Origin: an uncultured Clostridia bacterium | GTDB lineage: Bacteria > Bacillota > Clostridia > Oscillospirales > Acutalibacteraceae | Assembly: GCA_947631945.1 (NCBI GenBank) | Contig: CANRNI010000003.1 | Location: forward strand, 62,001-126,000 | Length of the DNA stretch: 64,000 nt | Reading direction: 5' to 3' | Shown: piece by piece, positions 56,199-64,000 of the stretch | Position numbering within the stretch: position 1 is the first letter of the stretch | How the letters are laid out: each line of letters begins with the position of its first letter | Notes under the pieces: generated by a model | The model's database searches: none | What the model was told of the DNA's origin: nothing | Seen by the model: the letters and a program-made list of their open reading frames with translations, nothing else | Position numbers and translations under genes: made by a program

Positions 56199-57047
56199 TA
56201 ATTCTTCGCTCAAAGTATACATTTCACGCATGGACAGCGTTTCCGCTCTGACGTTTAAATCAAGTCCCGCTTCGGTAAGAGCCTTATCAACCGTTTCCTT
56301 AGGCACCGCAAAAAATGACGATATACAGTTTCTCGCAGTTTTTCTCCGCTGTGAGAAAGACGCTTTTACAACTTTAAAAAAGAAATTTTCGTCTGTCGGC
56401 GTAAATTCTTTTTTCTCCCTTATTGTAAGCTTTATTACCTCGCTGTCAACCTTGGGAGGGGGCATGAACGACGTTCGGGGAACAAAGAACAGCTCCTCCG
56501 CGTTTGAATAATAATTCACCGCCACCGAAACCGCCCCCGCGTTTCTTGTACCGACACGGGCGCACAGTCTTTCGCCTGCTTCTTTCTGAACCATTACGGT
56601 TATCGCCTTAAAAGGCAAACGGCTTTCAAGAAGCAGCATTATTATCGGAGACGTTATATAATACGGAAGATTGGCGCAGACATGTACGTCGCGGCAGTCG
56701 GAAAAATTCTCGTCAATAAGACGCTTGATATCGGTTTTCATAATATCGGCGTTTAAGACTGTGATATTGTCAAAATCGGACAAAGTGTCTTTCAGAACAG
56801 GCATAAGTCTCGTGTCAAGCTCAAGAGCTACCGTTTTTTTTGCTTTAAGGGCAATTTCCCGAGTAAGAACTCCTATTCCCGGACCTATTTCAATAACTCC
56901 CGATTCGCCGTCGATTCCCGACTGTCTGACTATTTCGGGACAAACCTCGGGATTCGTTATAAAATTCTGTCCGAGAGATTTTGAAAACGAAAATCCGTTT
57001 TTCGCGGCAATTTTTTTTATTACGGAAATATCGGTTAAATTATACAT
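56175..57047 (-). CDS. rsmA: 16S rRNA dimethyladenosine transferase
   Basis: 290 residues; dimethylates A1518 and A1519 of 16S rRNA. Motifs: SKSLGQNFITNPEV, IEIGPGIGVLTREI (SAM), NLPYYITSPII (catalytic NLPY), RTSFMPPPKVDS. Full length. Its last codons (encoding KVIPHN and stop) are read from a hairpin-element end. Next to tmk on the same strand but separated by repeat sequence. Confidence 0.96.
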   Translation of the reverse strand: MYNLTDISVIKKIAAKNGFSFSKSLGQNFITNPEVCPEIVRQSGIDGESGVIEIGPGIGVLTREIALKAKKTVALELDTRLMPVLKDTLSDFDNITVLNADIMKTDIKRLIDENFSDCRDVHVCANLPYYITSPIIMLLLESRLPFKAITVMVQKEAGERLCARVGTRNAGAVSVAVNYYSNAEELFFVPRTSFMPPPKVDSEVIKLTIREKKEFTPTDENFFFKVVKASFSQRRKTARNCISSFFAVPKETVDKALTEAGLDLNVRAETLSMREMYTLSEELYKVIPHN

Positions 57048-57116
57048 TATTATTCCTTAAATTGCATATTTTTTCACAAATTATTGTTGTTTGTTAATCT
57101 AAAATCTTAAATTGTT

Positions 57117-58085
57117 TTAAATTCCGAGCTTTTGCTGTCTTATGTCCCTGCCGTCAAACGTCAGGATTTTATATTCTCCTATAATCCGTGAAGCTATTCG
57201 GCGCGAATACTTTGAAACAAGCTCGTTCATATTAAGATTTGTGCTTATAACAGTAGGCTTTGAAGCAAGAAGCCTTGTATTTATAACATTGTTAAGAACC
57301 GCGACTGTAAAATTGGTCGTAAACTCAGCTCCGAGATCGTCAAGAATCAGCAAATCGCACTCGAGCAGCATTTTTTCAGTAGTGCCGTCGGGAAAATCGC
57401 TTCTGCCGAAATGCTCTTTTTCAACGTCTCCGAAAAGATTCTGAACAGAGCCGTAAACAACTCCGAAGCCTTTTTTTATTGTTTCTCCCGCTATGGCAAG
57501 CGAAAGATGAGTTTTTCCCAGGCCTGTTTCGCCCCACATTATAACGCTGTCGGAATTAAGGTCAAAGCTGTCGGCATAGTTTTTGCAGAAAAAGAAATTA
57601 CGGCTCATCAAGTCATAAACGCCCTCGTCATATTTATAAAAATCGAGGCTGAATTCATCAAAGGAGGAAAGCTTTAAAGGCGATTTTTCACAGAGCTGTT
57701 CATATGAAAGCTGTTTTAAAAGCTCCAAATGGCATTTGCAAAGTCTGCCGTCCTTAAAACCCGTATCGGAGCAGATTTTGCAGGTATAATCCGGCTCAAG
57801 ATAATCCTCGGGATAATTCGATTCAAGCAAAAGAGAATTTATCTGTCTTTGGGCGGCAAGATTTTCGTCACGAAGCTTTTCAATATATTCGGCGGTTTTT
57901 TCTCCCATACCTATGACCTTGACAAGTCCGAAGGCTGATTTTCTCATTTTATCCTCAAGCCGAATAAGCTCGGGGTGCGCCTTTACAAAGGAATCATGGC
58001 GCAGCGAGGCTGCCTCCTCGGCATTACGCCTTCTCTGCTCTATTCTTTCACTTGCAAGACGCAGCAGTCTTTCGGTATACGCCAT
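57117..58085 (-). CDS. DnaC/DnaI-type helicase loader (AAA+)
   Basis: 322 residues: N-terminal helical region, zinc finger (CKICSDTGFKDGRLCKCH, about 101-118), then AAA+ core with Walker A GETGLGKTHL, Walker B LLILDDLGAE and sensor STNLNMNEL. Loads the replicative helicase. It follows the DnaD-domain gene by 17 bp; the pair recalls the DnaB-DnaI primosome operon of Bacillus. Confidence 0.9.
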   Translation of the reverse strand: MAYTERLLRLASERIEQRRRNAEEAASLRHDSFVKAHPELIRLEDKMRKSAFGLVKVIGMGEKTAEYIEKLRDENLAAQRQINSLLLESNYPEDYLEPDYTCKICSDTGFKDGRLCKCHLELLKQLSYEQLCEKSPLKLSSFDEFSLDFYKYDEGVYDLMSRNFFFCKNYADSFDLNSDSVIMWGETGLGKTHLSLAIAGETIKKGFGVVYGSVQNLFGDVEKEHFGRSDFPDGTTEKMLLECDLLILDDLGAEFTTNFTVAVLNNVINTRLLASKPTVISTNLNMNELVSKYSRRIASRIIGEYKILTFDGRDIRQQKLGI

Positions 58086-58102
58086 AAAATCACCGTACCT
58101 TT

Positions 58103-59287
58103 CTACTGACCTTTTTTTGTTTTTGTAGGATCCAATTCGCGGCTGCGCTTAAGAGCTAACTCCACGTCGAACGACGGAGGCGCGTAAGAGCCGTTTTCAC
58201 CGCTGTTCTTTTTATTTTGATTGGTTTGATTCTTTTTGACCGATTTTACGGAGCTTTTTTTTGTACCCTCGGCAAACTCACGCTCCGAACGCTCGATATC
58301 TTCTATGGTTTTAAGACCGCATTCGTGCCATGAGCTGAGTATTCCGTTCATGTAGTGAAAGCTTATCGAGCCTTTCTTTTCAACGGTTTTTTCATACGCA
58401 TAACAAATTATATCGGTTGAAAAGCCGTAATCGTCCGCCCATTTTTCAAGATATTCCGATTGCTTTACCGTGGCCCTCGGATTTTCCACTCCTGTAAGCC
58501 TTTTAAAATCGCCCCAAATTTTATCCGCGTTTTCCATTCTCTGAATTTTTGCTGCGGCGCGGTCGAACGTGTTTATCTCCTGACGGGACCAATACTCCCC
58601 TATTCTCATTATGTACGCAAGAGAACCCTGTTTTCCGATTGTTTTGGCATAATTGCACAGCATTATTATAACCTCGGCAGGCAAAGAGTAATGGTCGTGA
58701 AGAATAAGCAGAGAAGCCTGCGCGTCATAGCCGAGAGTTCGTCCGAAAGTCTCCTGCGCTTCCTCGAACATAGAGCGGATTTCGTCCGATTCTTCTATTC
58801 TTCTCGCGATATCGTCTATAGAAGGCTTAACCGCAATCGGCTTTGCCGCATTCTTCGTTATATTTTTCTTGTCCTCATTCTTTCCGTCCTCAATATTCCC
58901 GTCCTCGTATATTTTACGCTCCGATACATTATCGGGGATAAATTTCTCTTTTGTCGGAATTTTTGTTTCGGCAGACGCTTTTGACGCGTTTTCCGCTGCA
59001 TCTGCATTAATATCGTTTTCGGGCGCGGACGTTTCGCCGCCGACTTTTTCAATAAGACCGGCTTCTATCCAATAAAGCATCGCGTCGTCGATTTCATCAT
59101 ACGGGATTCCAGTATCCGCCGAAATACGCTTTGCTTCGGCTTTTGACGCCGGATTTCTGTAAAGCCACAAAAGCACCTTCAACTGGGCTTTCCCTGCCAA
59201 ACGAAGATGCTTGTCCGCAATTTGCGTCGGCAGAGCGAATACCGACGCGTATGATTCGGGTTTTATTTTATACATATCAACCGCCAT
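58103..59287 (-). CDS. DnaD-domain replication-initiation protein
   Basis: 394 residues: N-terminal winged helix (about 15-90, LRLAGKAQLKVLLWLYRNP), acidic linker, then DnaD/DnaB2 domains (MFEEAQETFGRTLGYDAQASL onward, abridged; WADDYGFSTDIICYAYEKTV; ISFHYMNGILSSWHECGL) and a basic tail. Primosome component acting with the downstream loader. An ATG at 59275 could be the start instead. Confidence 0.85.
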   Translation of the reverse strand: MAVDMYKIKPESYASVFALPTQIADKHLRLAGKAQLKVLLWLYRNPASKAEAKRISADTGIPYDEIDDAMLYWIEAGLIEKVGGETSAPENDINADAAENASKASAETKIPTKEKFIPDNVSERKIYEDGNIEDGKNEDKKNITKNAAKPIAVKPSIDDIARRIEESDEIRSMFEEAQETFGRTLGYDAQASLLILHDHYSLPAEVIIMLCNYAKTIGKQGSLAYIMRIGEYWSRQEINTFDRAAAKIQRMENADKIWGDFKRLTGVENPRATVKQSEYLEKWADDYGFSTDIICYAYEKTVEKKGSISFHYMNGILSSWHECGLKTIEDIERSEREFAEGTKKSSVKSVKKNQTNQNKKNSGENGSYAPPSFDVELALKRSRELDPTKTKKGQ

Positions 59288-59384
59288 GCGGTACTAAAAC
59301 TGCGCGAAAGTTTTAAACACACAAAACGCCGCGTTCCGTACCGCTCCTTTTCAGAATTTTAAATAGAAGTAACGACAAATTATG

Positions 59385-59828
59385 TTATTTGCGCCCCGAG
59401 GAACCGAATCCTCCGCTTCCCCTTTCTGTATCGTCAAGCTCGTCCGTTTCTTCCGTTTCCATGAGGCTTATAGGCATTATAACAAGCTGCGCTATTCTTT
59501 CTTTCGGCTCTATAGTGTAAGGCTTTTCAAACTGATTGACAAGCCCAACAATTATTTCTCCTCGGTAGTCGCTGTCAACGACGCCAACGCAGTTAGCCGG
59601 AGCAAGCCCATGTTTTACGGAAAGTCCGCTTCTCGCGAATATAAAGGCGCCGTATTCGGGCGACGGAAGGGCTATGGCGATTCCCGTGGAGAATTTAAAA
59701 CATTCATGGGGCATTACAGTAACGGGCTCGTCTATGCACGCGTATAAGTCCATGCCCGCGCTGCCGGGCGTAGCGCGCTTCGGGATAACCGCGTTTTCGT
59801 TAAGCTTTTTTATCTTCAATACAGCCAT
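59385..59828 (-). CDS. dut: dUTP diphosphatase
   Basis: 147 residues. All five dUTPase motifs are present: PGSAGMDL, ARSGLSVKHGL, GVVDSDYRGEI, ERIAQLVIMP and RGSGGFGSSGR. The ATG at 59828 overlaps the zapA stop, giving coupled translation. Confidence 0.95.
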   Translation of the reverse strand: MAVLKIKKLNENAVIPKRATPGSAGMDLYACIDEPVTVMPHECFKFSTGIAIALPSPEYGAFIFARSGLSVKHGLAPANCVGVVDSDYRGEIIVGLVNQFEKPYTIEPKERIAQLVIMPISLMETEETDELDDTERGSGGFGSSGRK

Positions 59829-60148
59829 CAAACGCTCTCGCCTTTCTTCATTTTATTTATTTCACGCCTGAGCATATCTCTTTCCGATTTTGCCTGAGCG
59901 GCGTCGGCAAGATATTCTTTCAGACGTATCTTCATGTCGTTCGATTCGTCCGTAAGCTTTTTTACCGAGTCGGCGTATTCAAGCAGAGCTATAACCGTAG
60001 CTTGGGTCGGAGAAATATAACTCCCCGAATCCATAACGGAGCTTATTTTTGAATCTATCTCATTCGCAAGAGAAACGACGTAATCCGTATCATTATCGGT
60101 GACGATATTATAAGGCACGCCGGCTATCCTGATTTTTATCTTTTTCAT
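59828..60148 (-). CDS. zapA: Cell-division protein ZapA
   Basis: 106 residues from the ATG at 60148 (GGAA upstream): KIKIRIAGVPYNIVTDN, the VVSLANEIDSKI helix, ATVIALLEYADSVKKL and a coiled-coil tail. Crosslinks FtsZ filaments. First gene of a zapA-dut pair. Confidence 0.88.
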   Translation of the reverse strand: MKKIKIRIAGVPYNIVTDNDTDYVVSLANEIDSKISSVMDSGSYISPTQATVIALLEYADSVKKLTDESNDMKIRLKEYLADAAQAKSERDMLRREINKMKKGESV

Positions 60149-60306
60149 ATCAATCATTCCACACATCATTCCACATAAAATTTTATATGTTATATTTATA
60201 TGTTATATATTATACATTTTTTTGCTCAAAACTTCAATATATAAAATGATAAAAAATCCCATGCGCCAAAATTTTTCAGCAAAAATAACTTTATTGAAAA
60301 AATGTA

Positions 60307-60334
60307 TTGACATAAATACAAAATATGCTATAAT
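60307..60334 (+). promoter_or_regulatory. Promoter of the vWA surface protein
   Basis: TTGACA (60307-60312), 16-bp spacer, TATAAT (60329-60334), then GGAGG and the ATG at 60366. Confidence 0.8.
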
Positions 60335-60365
60335 AAAACAAAAAAGATTTTCTGGAGGTTATTTT

Positions 60366-61319
60366 ATGAAAAAATCTTTAGCTAAGATAATTTCAGTGCT
60401 TCTTGTCGCTATGCTTGCGTTTTCTGCGACGGTTTGTTTTGCAGCGGCGGAAACAACTGCGGACGCTGAAACTTCCTCGATTAATCCGACCGTTTCGGAA
60501 CCGAAGGAAGCGAGAGATATTTATCTTGTACTCGACATTTCGGGCAGCATGAGCGGAGAGCCTATCAACAGTCTTAAAGACGCTGCAAAGCAGTTCTGCG
60601 GCACAATGCTTAACGATACAAAGGCCGAAAACAGAATCGCTATCGTTACTTACGGCACGGACGTAGATACTTATTCTTTCTCAACCGATTATGCTCAGCT
60701 TGCCAATACTATAGACGGCTTCAAGGCAAAGGGCAGTACAGCTATGTACGACGCTCTTATGGCTGTAAAGGAAATCAACGAAAAATACGGCAACAGCGCG
60801 GCGACAAAACACGTTGTAGTAATGGCTGACGGACTTCCCAATGTAGGCGCGGTTCTTTCAAGCGGTAAATATACAAATAAAGACAGCTCTATGTATTACA
60901 AATACGGCAACGCCGTTTATTCAACAGCCGCAGGTATGTGGCCCGATTACCGTATCTACTCCATAGGATTCTTCCACAGTCTCAGCGGAAGTCAGCTTAA
61001 ATACGGAAAAACTCTTATGAAAGATATCCAGAACGCTCTTTATCTTGAGGTCTTTGACGCAGATAAGCTTAAAGACGCATTTGACGGCGTTATTGATAAA
61101 ATAACGGATAAAAACACAGAAGACAACAGCGGCGACGACAATAATAACACTACGGCGGCTCCGAGTACCACCACAGCCGCTCCCACAACGGCAAAGCCCG
61201 CTGATAATAACGATAAGAAGATACCGCAGACAAGCGGCGCCGTAATGGGATTCGCAGCGGCAGCTGTAGTAATGGCGGCAGGTATCGTAATCGTTTCCGC
61301 TAAAAAGCGCGAGGACTGA
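60366..61319 (+). CDS. Sortase-anchored von Willebrand factor A protein
   Basis: 317 residues from the ATG at 60366 (GGAGG). Signal peptide (about 1-27), vWA domain (about 50-235) with complete MIDAS motif DISGSMS, the threonine in KGSTAMYD and the aspartate in VVMADGLPN, then a Thr/Ala/Pro linker and a sorting signal: IPQTS, a hydrophobic helix (AVMGFAAAAVVMAAGIVIVSA) and KKRED. Likely wall-anchored adhesin or sensor; no sortase in the window. Confidence 0.88.
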   Translation: MKKSLAKIISVLLVAMLAFSATVCFAAAETTADAETSSINPTVSEPKEARDIYLVLDISGSMSGEPINSLKDAAKQFCGTMLNDTKAENRIAIVTYGTDVDTYSFSTDYAQLANTIDGFKAKGSTAMYDALMAVKEINEKYGNSAATKHVVVMADGLPNVGAVLSSGKYTNKDSSMYYKYGNAVYSTAAGMWPDYRIYSIGFFHSLSGSQLKYGKTLMKDIQNALYLEVFDADKLKDAFDGVIDKITDKNTEDNSGDDNNNTTAAPSTTTAAPTTAKPADNNDKKIPQTSGAVMGFAAAAVVMAAGIVIVSAKKRED

Positions 61320-61369
61320 TTGATTTATTAAGCGGTTAAGCGCCCTCGAAATAAAAAAGTATATTTTAA

Positions 61370-61398
61370 CTCCCGACGGTAAACCGTCGGGAGATTTT
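61370..61398 (+). terminator. Intrinsic terminator of the vWA gene
   Basis: CTCCCGACGGT and ACCGTCGGGAG form an 11-bp perfect stem with a two-base loop; ATTTTAT follows. Confidence 0.8.
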
Positions 61399-61455
61399 AT
61401 GTTCAAAATGCACACTATCAAGCGGGAAAAAAATCAAAATACGGAAGAGCCGATA

Positions 61456-61525
61456 ACTGTTCTGTCAATCTGACGAAAAATCCCATGACGCAATCTGCAC
61501 ATTCGATTTAATCAGTGCTTCCTAA
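61456..61525. repeat. Partial hairpin element fused to the end of the HAD gene (type A)
   Basis: GTCAATCTGACGAAAAATCC, CATGACGCAATCTGCACATT and TCGATTTAATCAGTGCTTCC match the right third of copy 5 nearly base for base. The outer CTTCCTAAAG overlaps the HAD gene's TAG stop. Confidence 0.75.
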
Positions 61526-62199
61526 AGAATATTTTTTATTTCGGAGAAAGAAGTTATAACATAGTCAATATTTCTCTTTGCTCCTACCCTGTTGCCGTTT
61601 CTGTTAAGCCAGCAGGTTTTTATTCCGTAATCTATTCCGCCCTTTATATCCGCCGTTATTGAATTACCGATAAGAAGCACTTCGCTTTTTTCGGGATTAT
61701 TGAGTTGACTGAAACAGACGTCAAAAAACTTTTCGCTCGGCTTTGTATAGCCTGTGCTTTCCGACGTAAAAACTTGTGAAATATACTCCAGCATACCGGC
61801 TTTTTCAAGTCTTTTCAACTGCTGTTCATGCGGCGCGTTGCTTGCGGCGCACAGCGTATATTTTCGGCTTAAATACTTTAGCGCGTCAAGAGCTCCGGGA
61901 ACCTCTGAATGGCTTTCAATCAAGTATTTTATAAACGTATTCTCAAACTCGGCTCCGTCGGCATTAATTCCGAGCTCGTCAAATATTGTCTGCCATCTTA
62001 TCCTCAGCAATTCTTCTCTTGTAAGCTGTCCAATCTCAATTTTTCGCCACAGCGCGTTGTTTATCCTTTTAAAAGCTCCGAATACGGCTTTTTTATATGG
62101 GATACCCCATTCCACGAATCCACGCTTAATCGAATCACTTGCGCAAAGGTCAAAATCGAGAAGAGTATCATCAATATCTATTAATATCGTCGTAATCAT
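61522..62199 (-). CDS. HAD-family hydrolase, YjjG-like
   Basis: 225 residues: LIDIDDTLLDFD (motif I), a cap of helices (WRKIEIGQLTREELLRIRW), CAASNAPHEQ (motif II), KPSEKFFDVC (motif III) and LIGNSITADIKGG (motif IV). YjjG-type enzymes are nucleotidases that clear noncanonical pyrimidine nucleotides. The stop lies in a hairpin-element end. Confidence 0.88.
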   Translation of the reverse strand: MITTILIDIDDTLLDFDLCASDSIKRGFVEWGIPYKKAVFGAFKRINNALWRKIEIGQLTREELLRIRWQTIFDELGINADGAEFENTFIKYLIESHSEVPGALDALKYLSRKYTLCAASNAPHEQQLKRLEKAGMLEYISQVFTSESTGYTKPSEKFFDVCFSQLNNPEKSEVLLIGNSITADIKGGIDYGIKTCWLNRNGNRVGAKRNIDYVITSFSEIKNIL

Positions 62200-62267
62200 A
62201 AAAAATCTAATCCTTTGTTTTTTTTCATTGTATCATAAATAAAATAAAATGGCAATCGTATGTTGGA

Positions 62268-62296
62268 TTGACAAATGAAAATAATAGTATTATTAT
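62268..62296 (+). promoter_or_regulatory. Promoter of nadE
   Basis: TTGACA (62268-62273), 17-bp spacer, TATTAT (62291-62296), followed by GGAGG and the ATG at 62325. Confidence 0.7.
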
Positions 62297-62324
62297 ATAT
62301 GTAACTCATGAACGGAGGAAAAAT

Positions 62325-64000
62325 ATGCTTGATTATATTCGGGTCGTAAGCGCGGTTCCTGATATAGCTGTCGCCGACCCTTGTTTCAATACAAAAAAAA
62401 TAGCTGAAAAAATGTCCGAAGCAGCCGAAAAAAACGCCGATATAGTCGTTTTTCCCGAGCTTTGCGTGACAGGCTACACTTGCGGGGACCTTTTTTTTCA
62501 AAACAGTCTTTTAAAAAGCTCTGACCAATGCCTTGCCGAAATAGTAAACGAAAGCAGAAGATATGATTTCGCTCTCGCAGTAGGCGCTCCGTTGGAAATA
62601 TGCGGGCAACTCTATAACTGCGCTTTTGTTATTACAAACGGAGTAATAAACGGAATCGTTCCCAAAACCTTTATTCCCAACTATAACGAATACTACGAAC
62701 GCCGATGGTTTTCTTCGGCGTCCGAATTAAAAACGACTAAAATAAGGTTTTCACAAATTTGTGATACGGAAGAATCAGGCGAAAGCGACTATGATATACC
62801 TGTCGGCGGGAATTTAATTTTCACATATAAGAATTTTGTAAAATTCGGCATAGAGATATGCGAGGATTTATGGACTCCCCTTCCTCCAAGTACTTTTCTC
62901 ACTCTTAACGGCGCGGAACTTATATTAAATTTATCGGCAAGCAATGAAACTATCGCGAAACGTGCTTACAGGCGCTCTCTTATATGCGGAAAATCGGCGA
63001 GCTGTCTCTGCGCATACGTTTATACATCGGCGGGAAAATGCGAATCGACGCAGGATTTGATTTTTTCGGGACACAGTCTCGCCGCCGAAAACGGAATTCT
63101 TGTGAATGAAAACAAAAAGACCGTAGACACAAATTATATTCTAACTTTCGATATTGATATGGGAAAAATTAAATCGGACAGAAAAAAATATAAAACGTTC
63201 CGAGACAGCGCGTCTGTTTACGGAAATATGCAAAAAACTGACGAAATTATAATTAATTCAAAAAACAACACGATTCATGCGGACGGAAAATTCGCATATG
63301 CGGATAAAACTCCCTTTGTTCCGTCAAGTGAGAAAGACAGACTGGAAAGATGCATGAGTATTTTTGAAATGCAGGCGACAGGTCTTGAAAAAAGAATTAA
63401 GGTTACGGGCGGCAAAACAGTTATCGGAGTATCGGGAGGACTTGACTCAACTCTCGCGCTGCTTGTAACTGCATACGCCATGAAGTCTCTCGGCAGACCT
63501 CTGACGGACGTCATAGCGGTAACTCTTCCATGCTTTGGAACTACCAACAGAACTTACAGCAACGCTTTAAAGCTTATGACTCTCCTCGGCGTTACATCAA
63601 GAGAAGTCAATATACGCGAAGCGTGTGCGCTGCATTGCCGCGATATAGGCCATGATATTGAAAAGCTTGACGTAACATTTGAAAACGTCCAGGCAAGGGA
63701 ACGGACGCAAATTCTTATGGATATCGCGTGCGAAGAAGGCGGATTTGTAGTTGGTACTGGAGATTTAAGCGAACTCGCGCTCGGCTGGTGTACCTACAAC
63801 GCCGACCATATGAGTATGTATGGTGTAAATTCGAGCATACCCAAAACTCTTATAAAGTGGATGATTTCATGTATCGCAAAAGAGGGCGTTTTTGAAAACT
63901 GCGCGGACGTGCTTTATGATATTACAGACACTCCGATAAGCCCCGAGCTTCTTCCTCCTGATGAAAACGGCAATATTACGCAGGAAACCGAAAATCTTGT
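62325..64000 (+). CDS. nadE: Glutamine-dependent NAD synthetase (3' end outside the window)
   Basis: 558 codons are present without a stop. The N-terminal nitrilase-fold glutaminase has the triad regions FPELCVTGYTCGDLF (Glu), IVPKTFIPNY (Lys) and FGIEICEDLWTP (Cys). The C-terminal ammonia-dependent synthetase has the P-loop GVSGGLDSTLAL and TGDLSELALGWCTYNADHMS. Makes NAD from deamido-NAD. GGAGG is seven bases from the ATG. Roughly the last 80-90 residues lie beyond 64000. Confidence 0.95.
   Translation, partial: MLDYIRVVSAVPDIAVADPCFNTKKIAEKMSEAAEKNADIVVFPELCVTGYTCGDLFFQNSLLKSSDQCLAEIVNESRRYDFALAVGAPLEICGQLYNCAFVITNGVINGIVPKTFIPNYNEYYERRWFSSASELKTTKIRFSQICDTEESGESDYDIPVGGNLIFTYKNFVKFGIEICEDLWTPLPPSTFLTLNGAELILNLSASNETIAKRAYRRSLICGKSASCLCAYVYTSAGKCESTQDLIFSGHSLAAENGILVNENKKTVDTNYILTFDIDMGKIKSDRKKYKTFRDSASVYGNMQKTDEIIINSKNNTIHADGKFAYADKTPFVPSSEKDRLERCMSIFEMQATGLEKRIKVTGGKTVIGVSGGLDSTLALLVTAYAMKSLGRPLTDVIAVTLPCFGTTNRTYSNALKLMTLLGVTSREVNIREACALHCRDIGHDIEKLDVTFENVQARERTQILMDIACEEGGFVVGTGDLSELALGWCTYNADHMSMYGVNSSIPKTLIKWMISCIAKEGVFENCADVLYDITDTPISPELLPPDENGNITQETENL

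Overview
The window looks like chromosomal DNA of an anaerobic, low-to-moderate G+C Clostridia, most likely Oscillospirales/Ruminococcaceae-like. This rests on the oxygen-sensitive ribonucleotide reductase pair (nrdD/nrdG), spoIIM beside a XerC/D recombinase, the tgt-yajC-TIGR04086 order, lepA-hemW, dockerin/cohesin modules, and consensus TTGACA/TATAAT promoters with strong GGAGG ribosome sites. No rRNA, tRNA, prophage, transposase or CRISPR array was recognised. Species cannot be named from the sequence.

Layout. 1-4.2 kb: an ABC transporter fragment, then an FHA / SEDS / class B PBP cell-wall operon on the minus strand. 4.3-8.2 kb: galM and a large secreted lipase-like protein with dockerin-cohesin-dockerin modules. 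8.2-13.5 kb: a hairpin repeat, a 6S RNA, a DUF1292 protein, a second mutarotase, a uracil permease and a subtilase. 13.7-17.5 kb: xerC/D-type recombinase, spoIIM, a TIGR04086 protein, yajC and tgt. 17.5-24.4 kb: a YfhO-type membrane protein fused to LysM, and trkH/trkA. 24.6-31.3 kb: nrdG/nrdD, a divergent Crp-family regulator, a ceramidase-like protein, nagA, and a 31-residue membrane peptide with its own promoter and terminator. 31.3-35.7 kb: carB, a 27-residue peptide and a divergent XRE regulator. 35.7-43.7 kb: DUF1963, phosphoesterase, GH110-like beta-helix, an ABC exporter/DUF1854/c-di-AMP receptor operon, and a flavodoxin lipoprotein. 43.9-49.5 kb: hemW, lepA, YitT, mini-RNase III, obg. 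49.8-55.3 kb: a membrane-anchored cohesin-like protein and a surface-polymer cluster (FkbM, GDPD, LicD, IspD/TarI-like, flippase). 55.4-60.2 kb: tmk, rsmA, DnaC/I-like, DnaD-like, dut, zapA. 60.4-64 kb: a sortase-type vWA protein, a HAD phosphatase and a truncated nadE.

A family of roughly 170-180 bp hairpin elements with TTAAGG-type inverted ends occurs at five near-complete sites and several remnants, mostly just after stop codons; three genes take their stop codon from an element end. Other points worth attention: a lipase-like protein lacking the nucleophile serine, a possible cohesin partner for it, two small-peptide units with perfect promoters, and operators overlapping promoters. Gene starts were moved inward from the longest reading frame wherever a ribosome site supported it.
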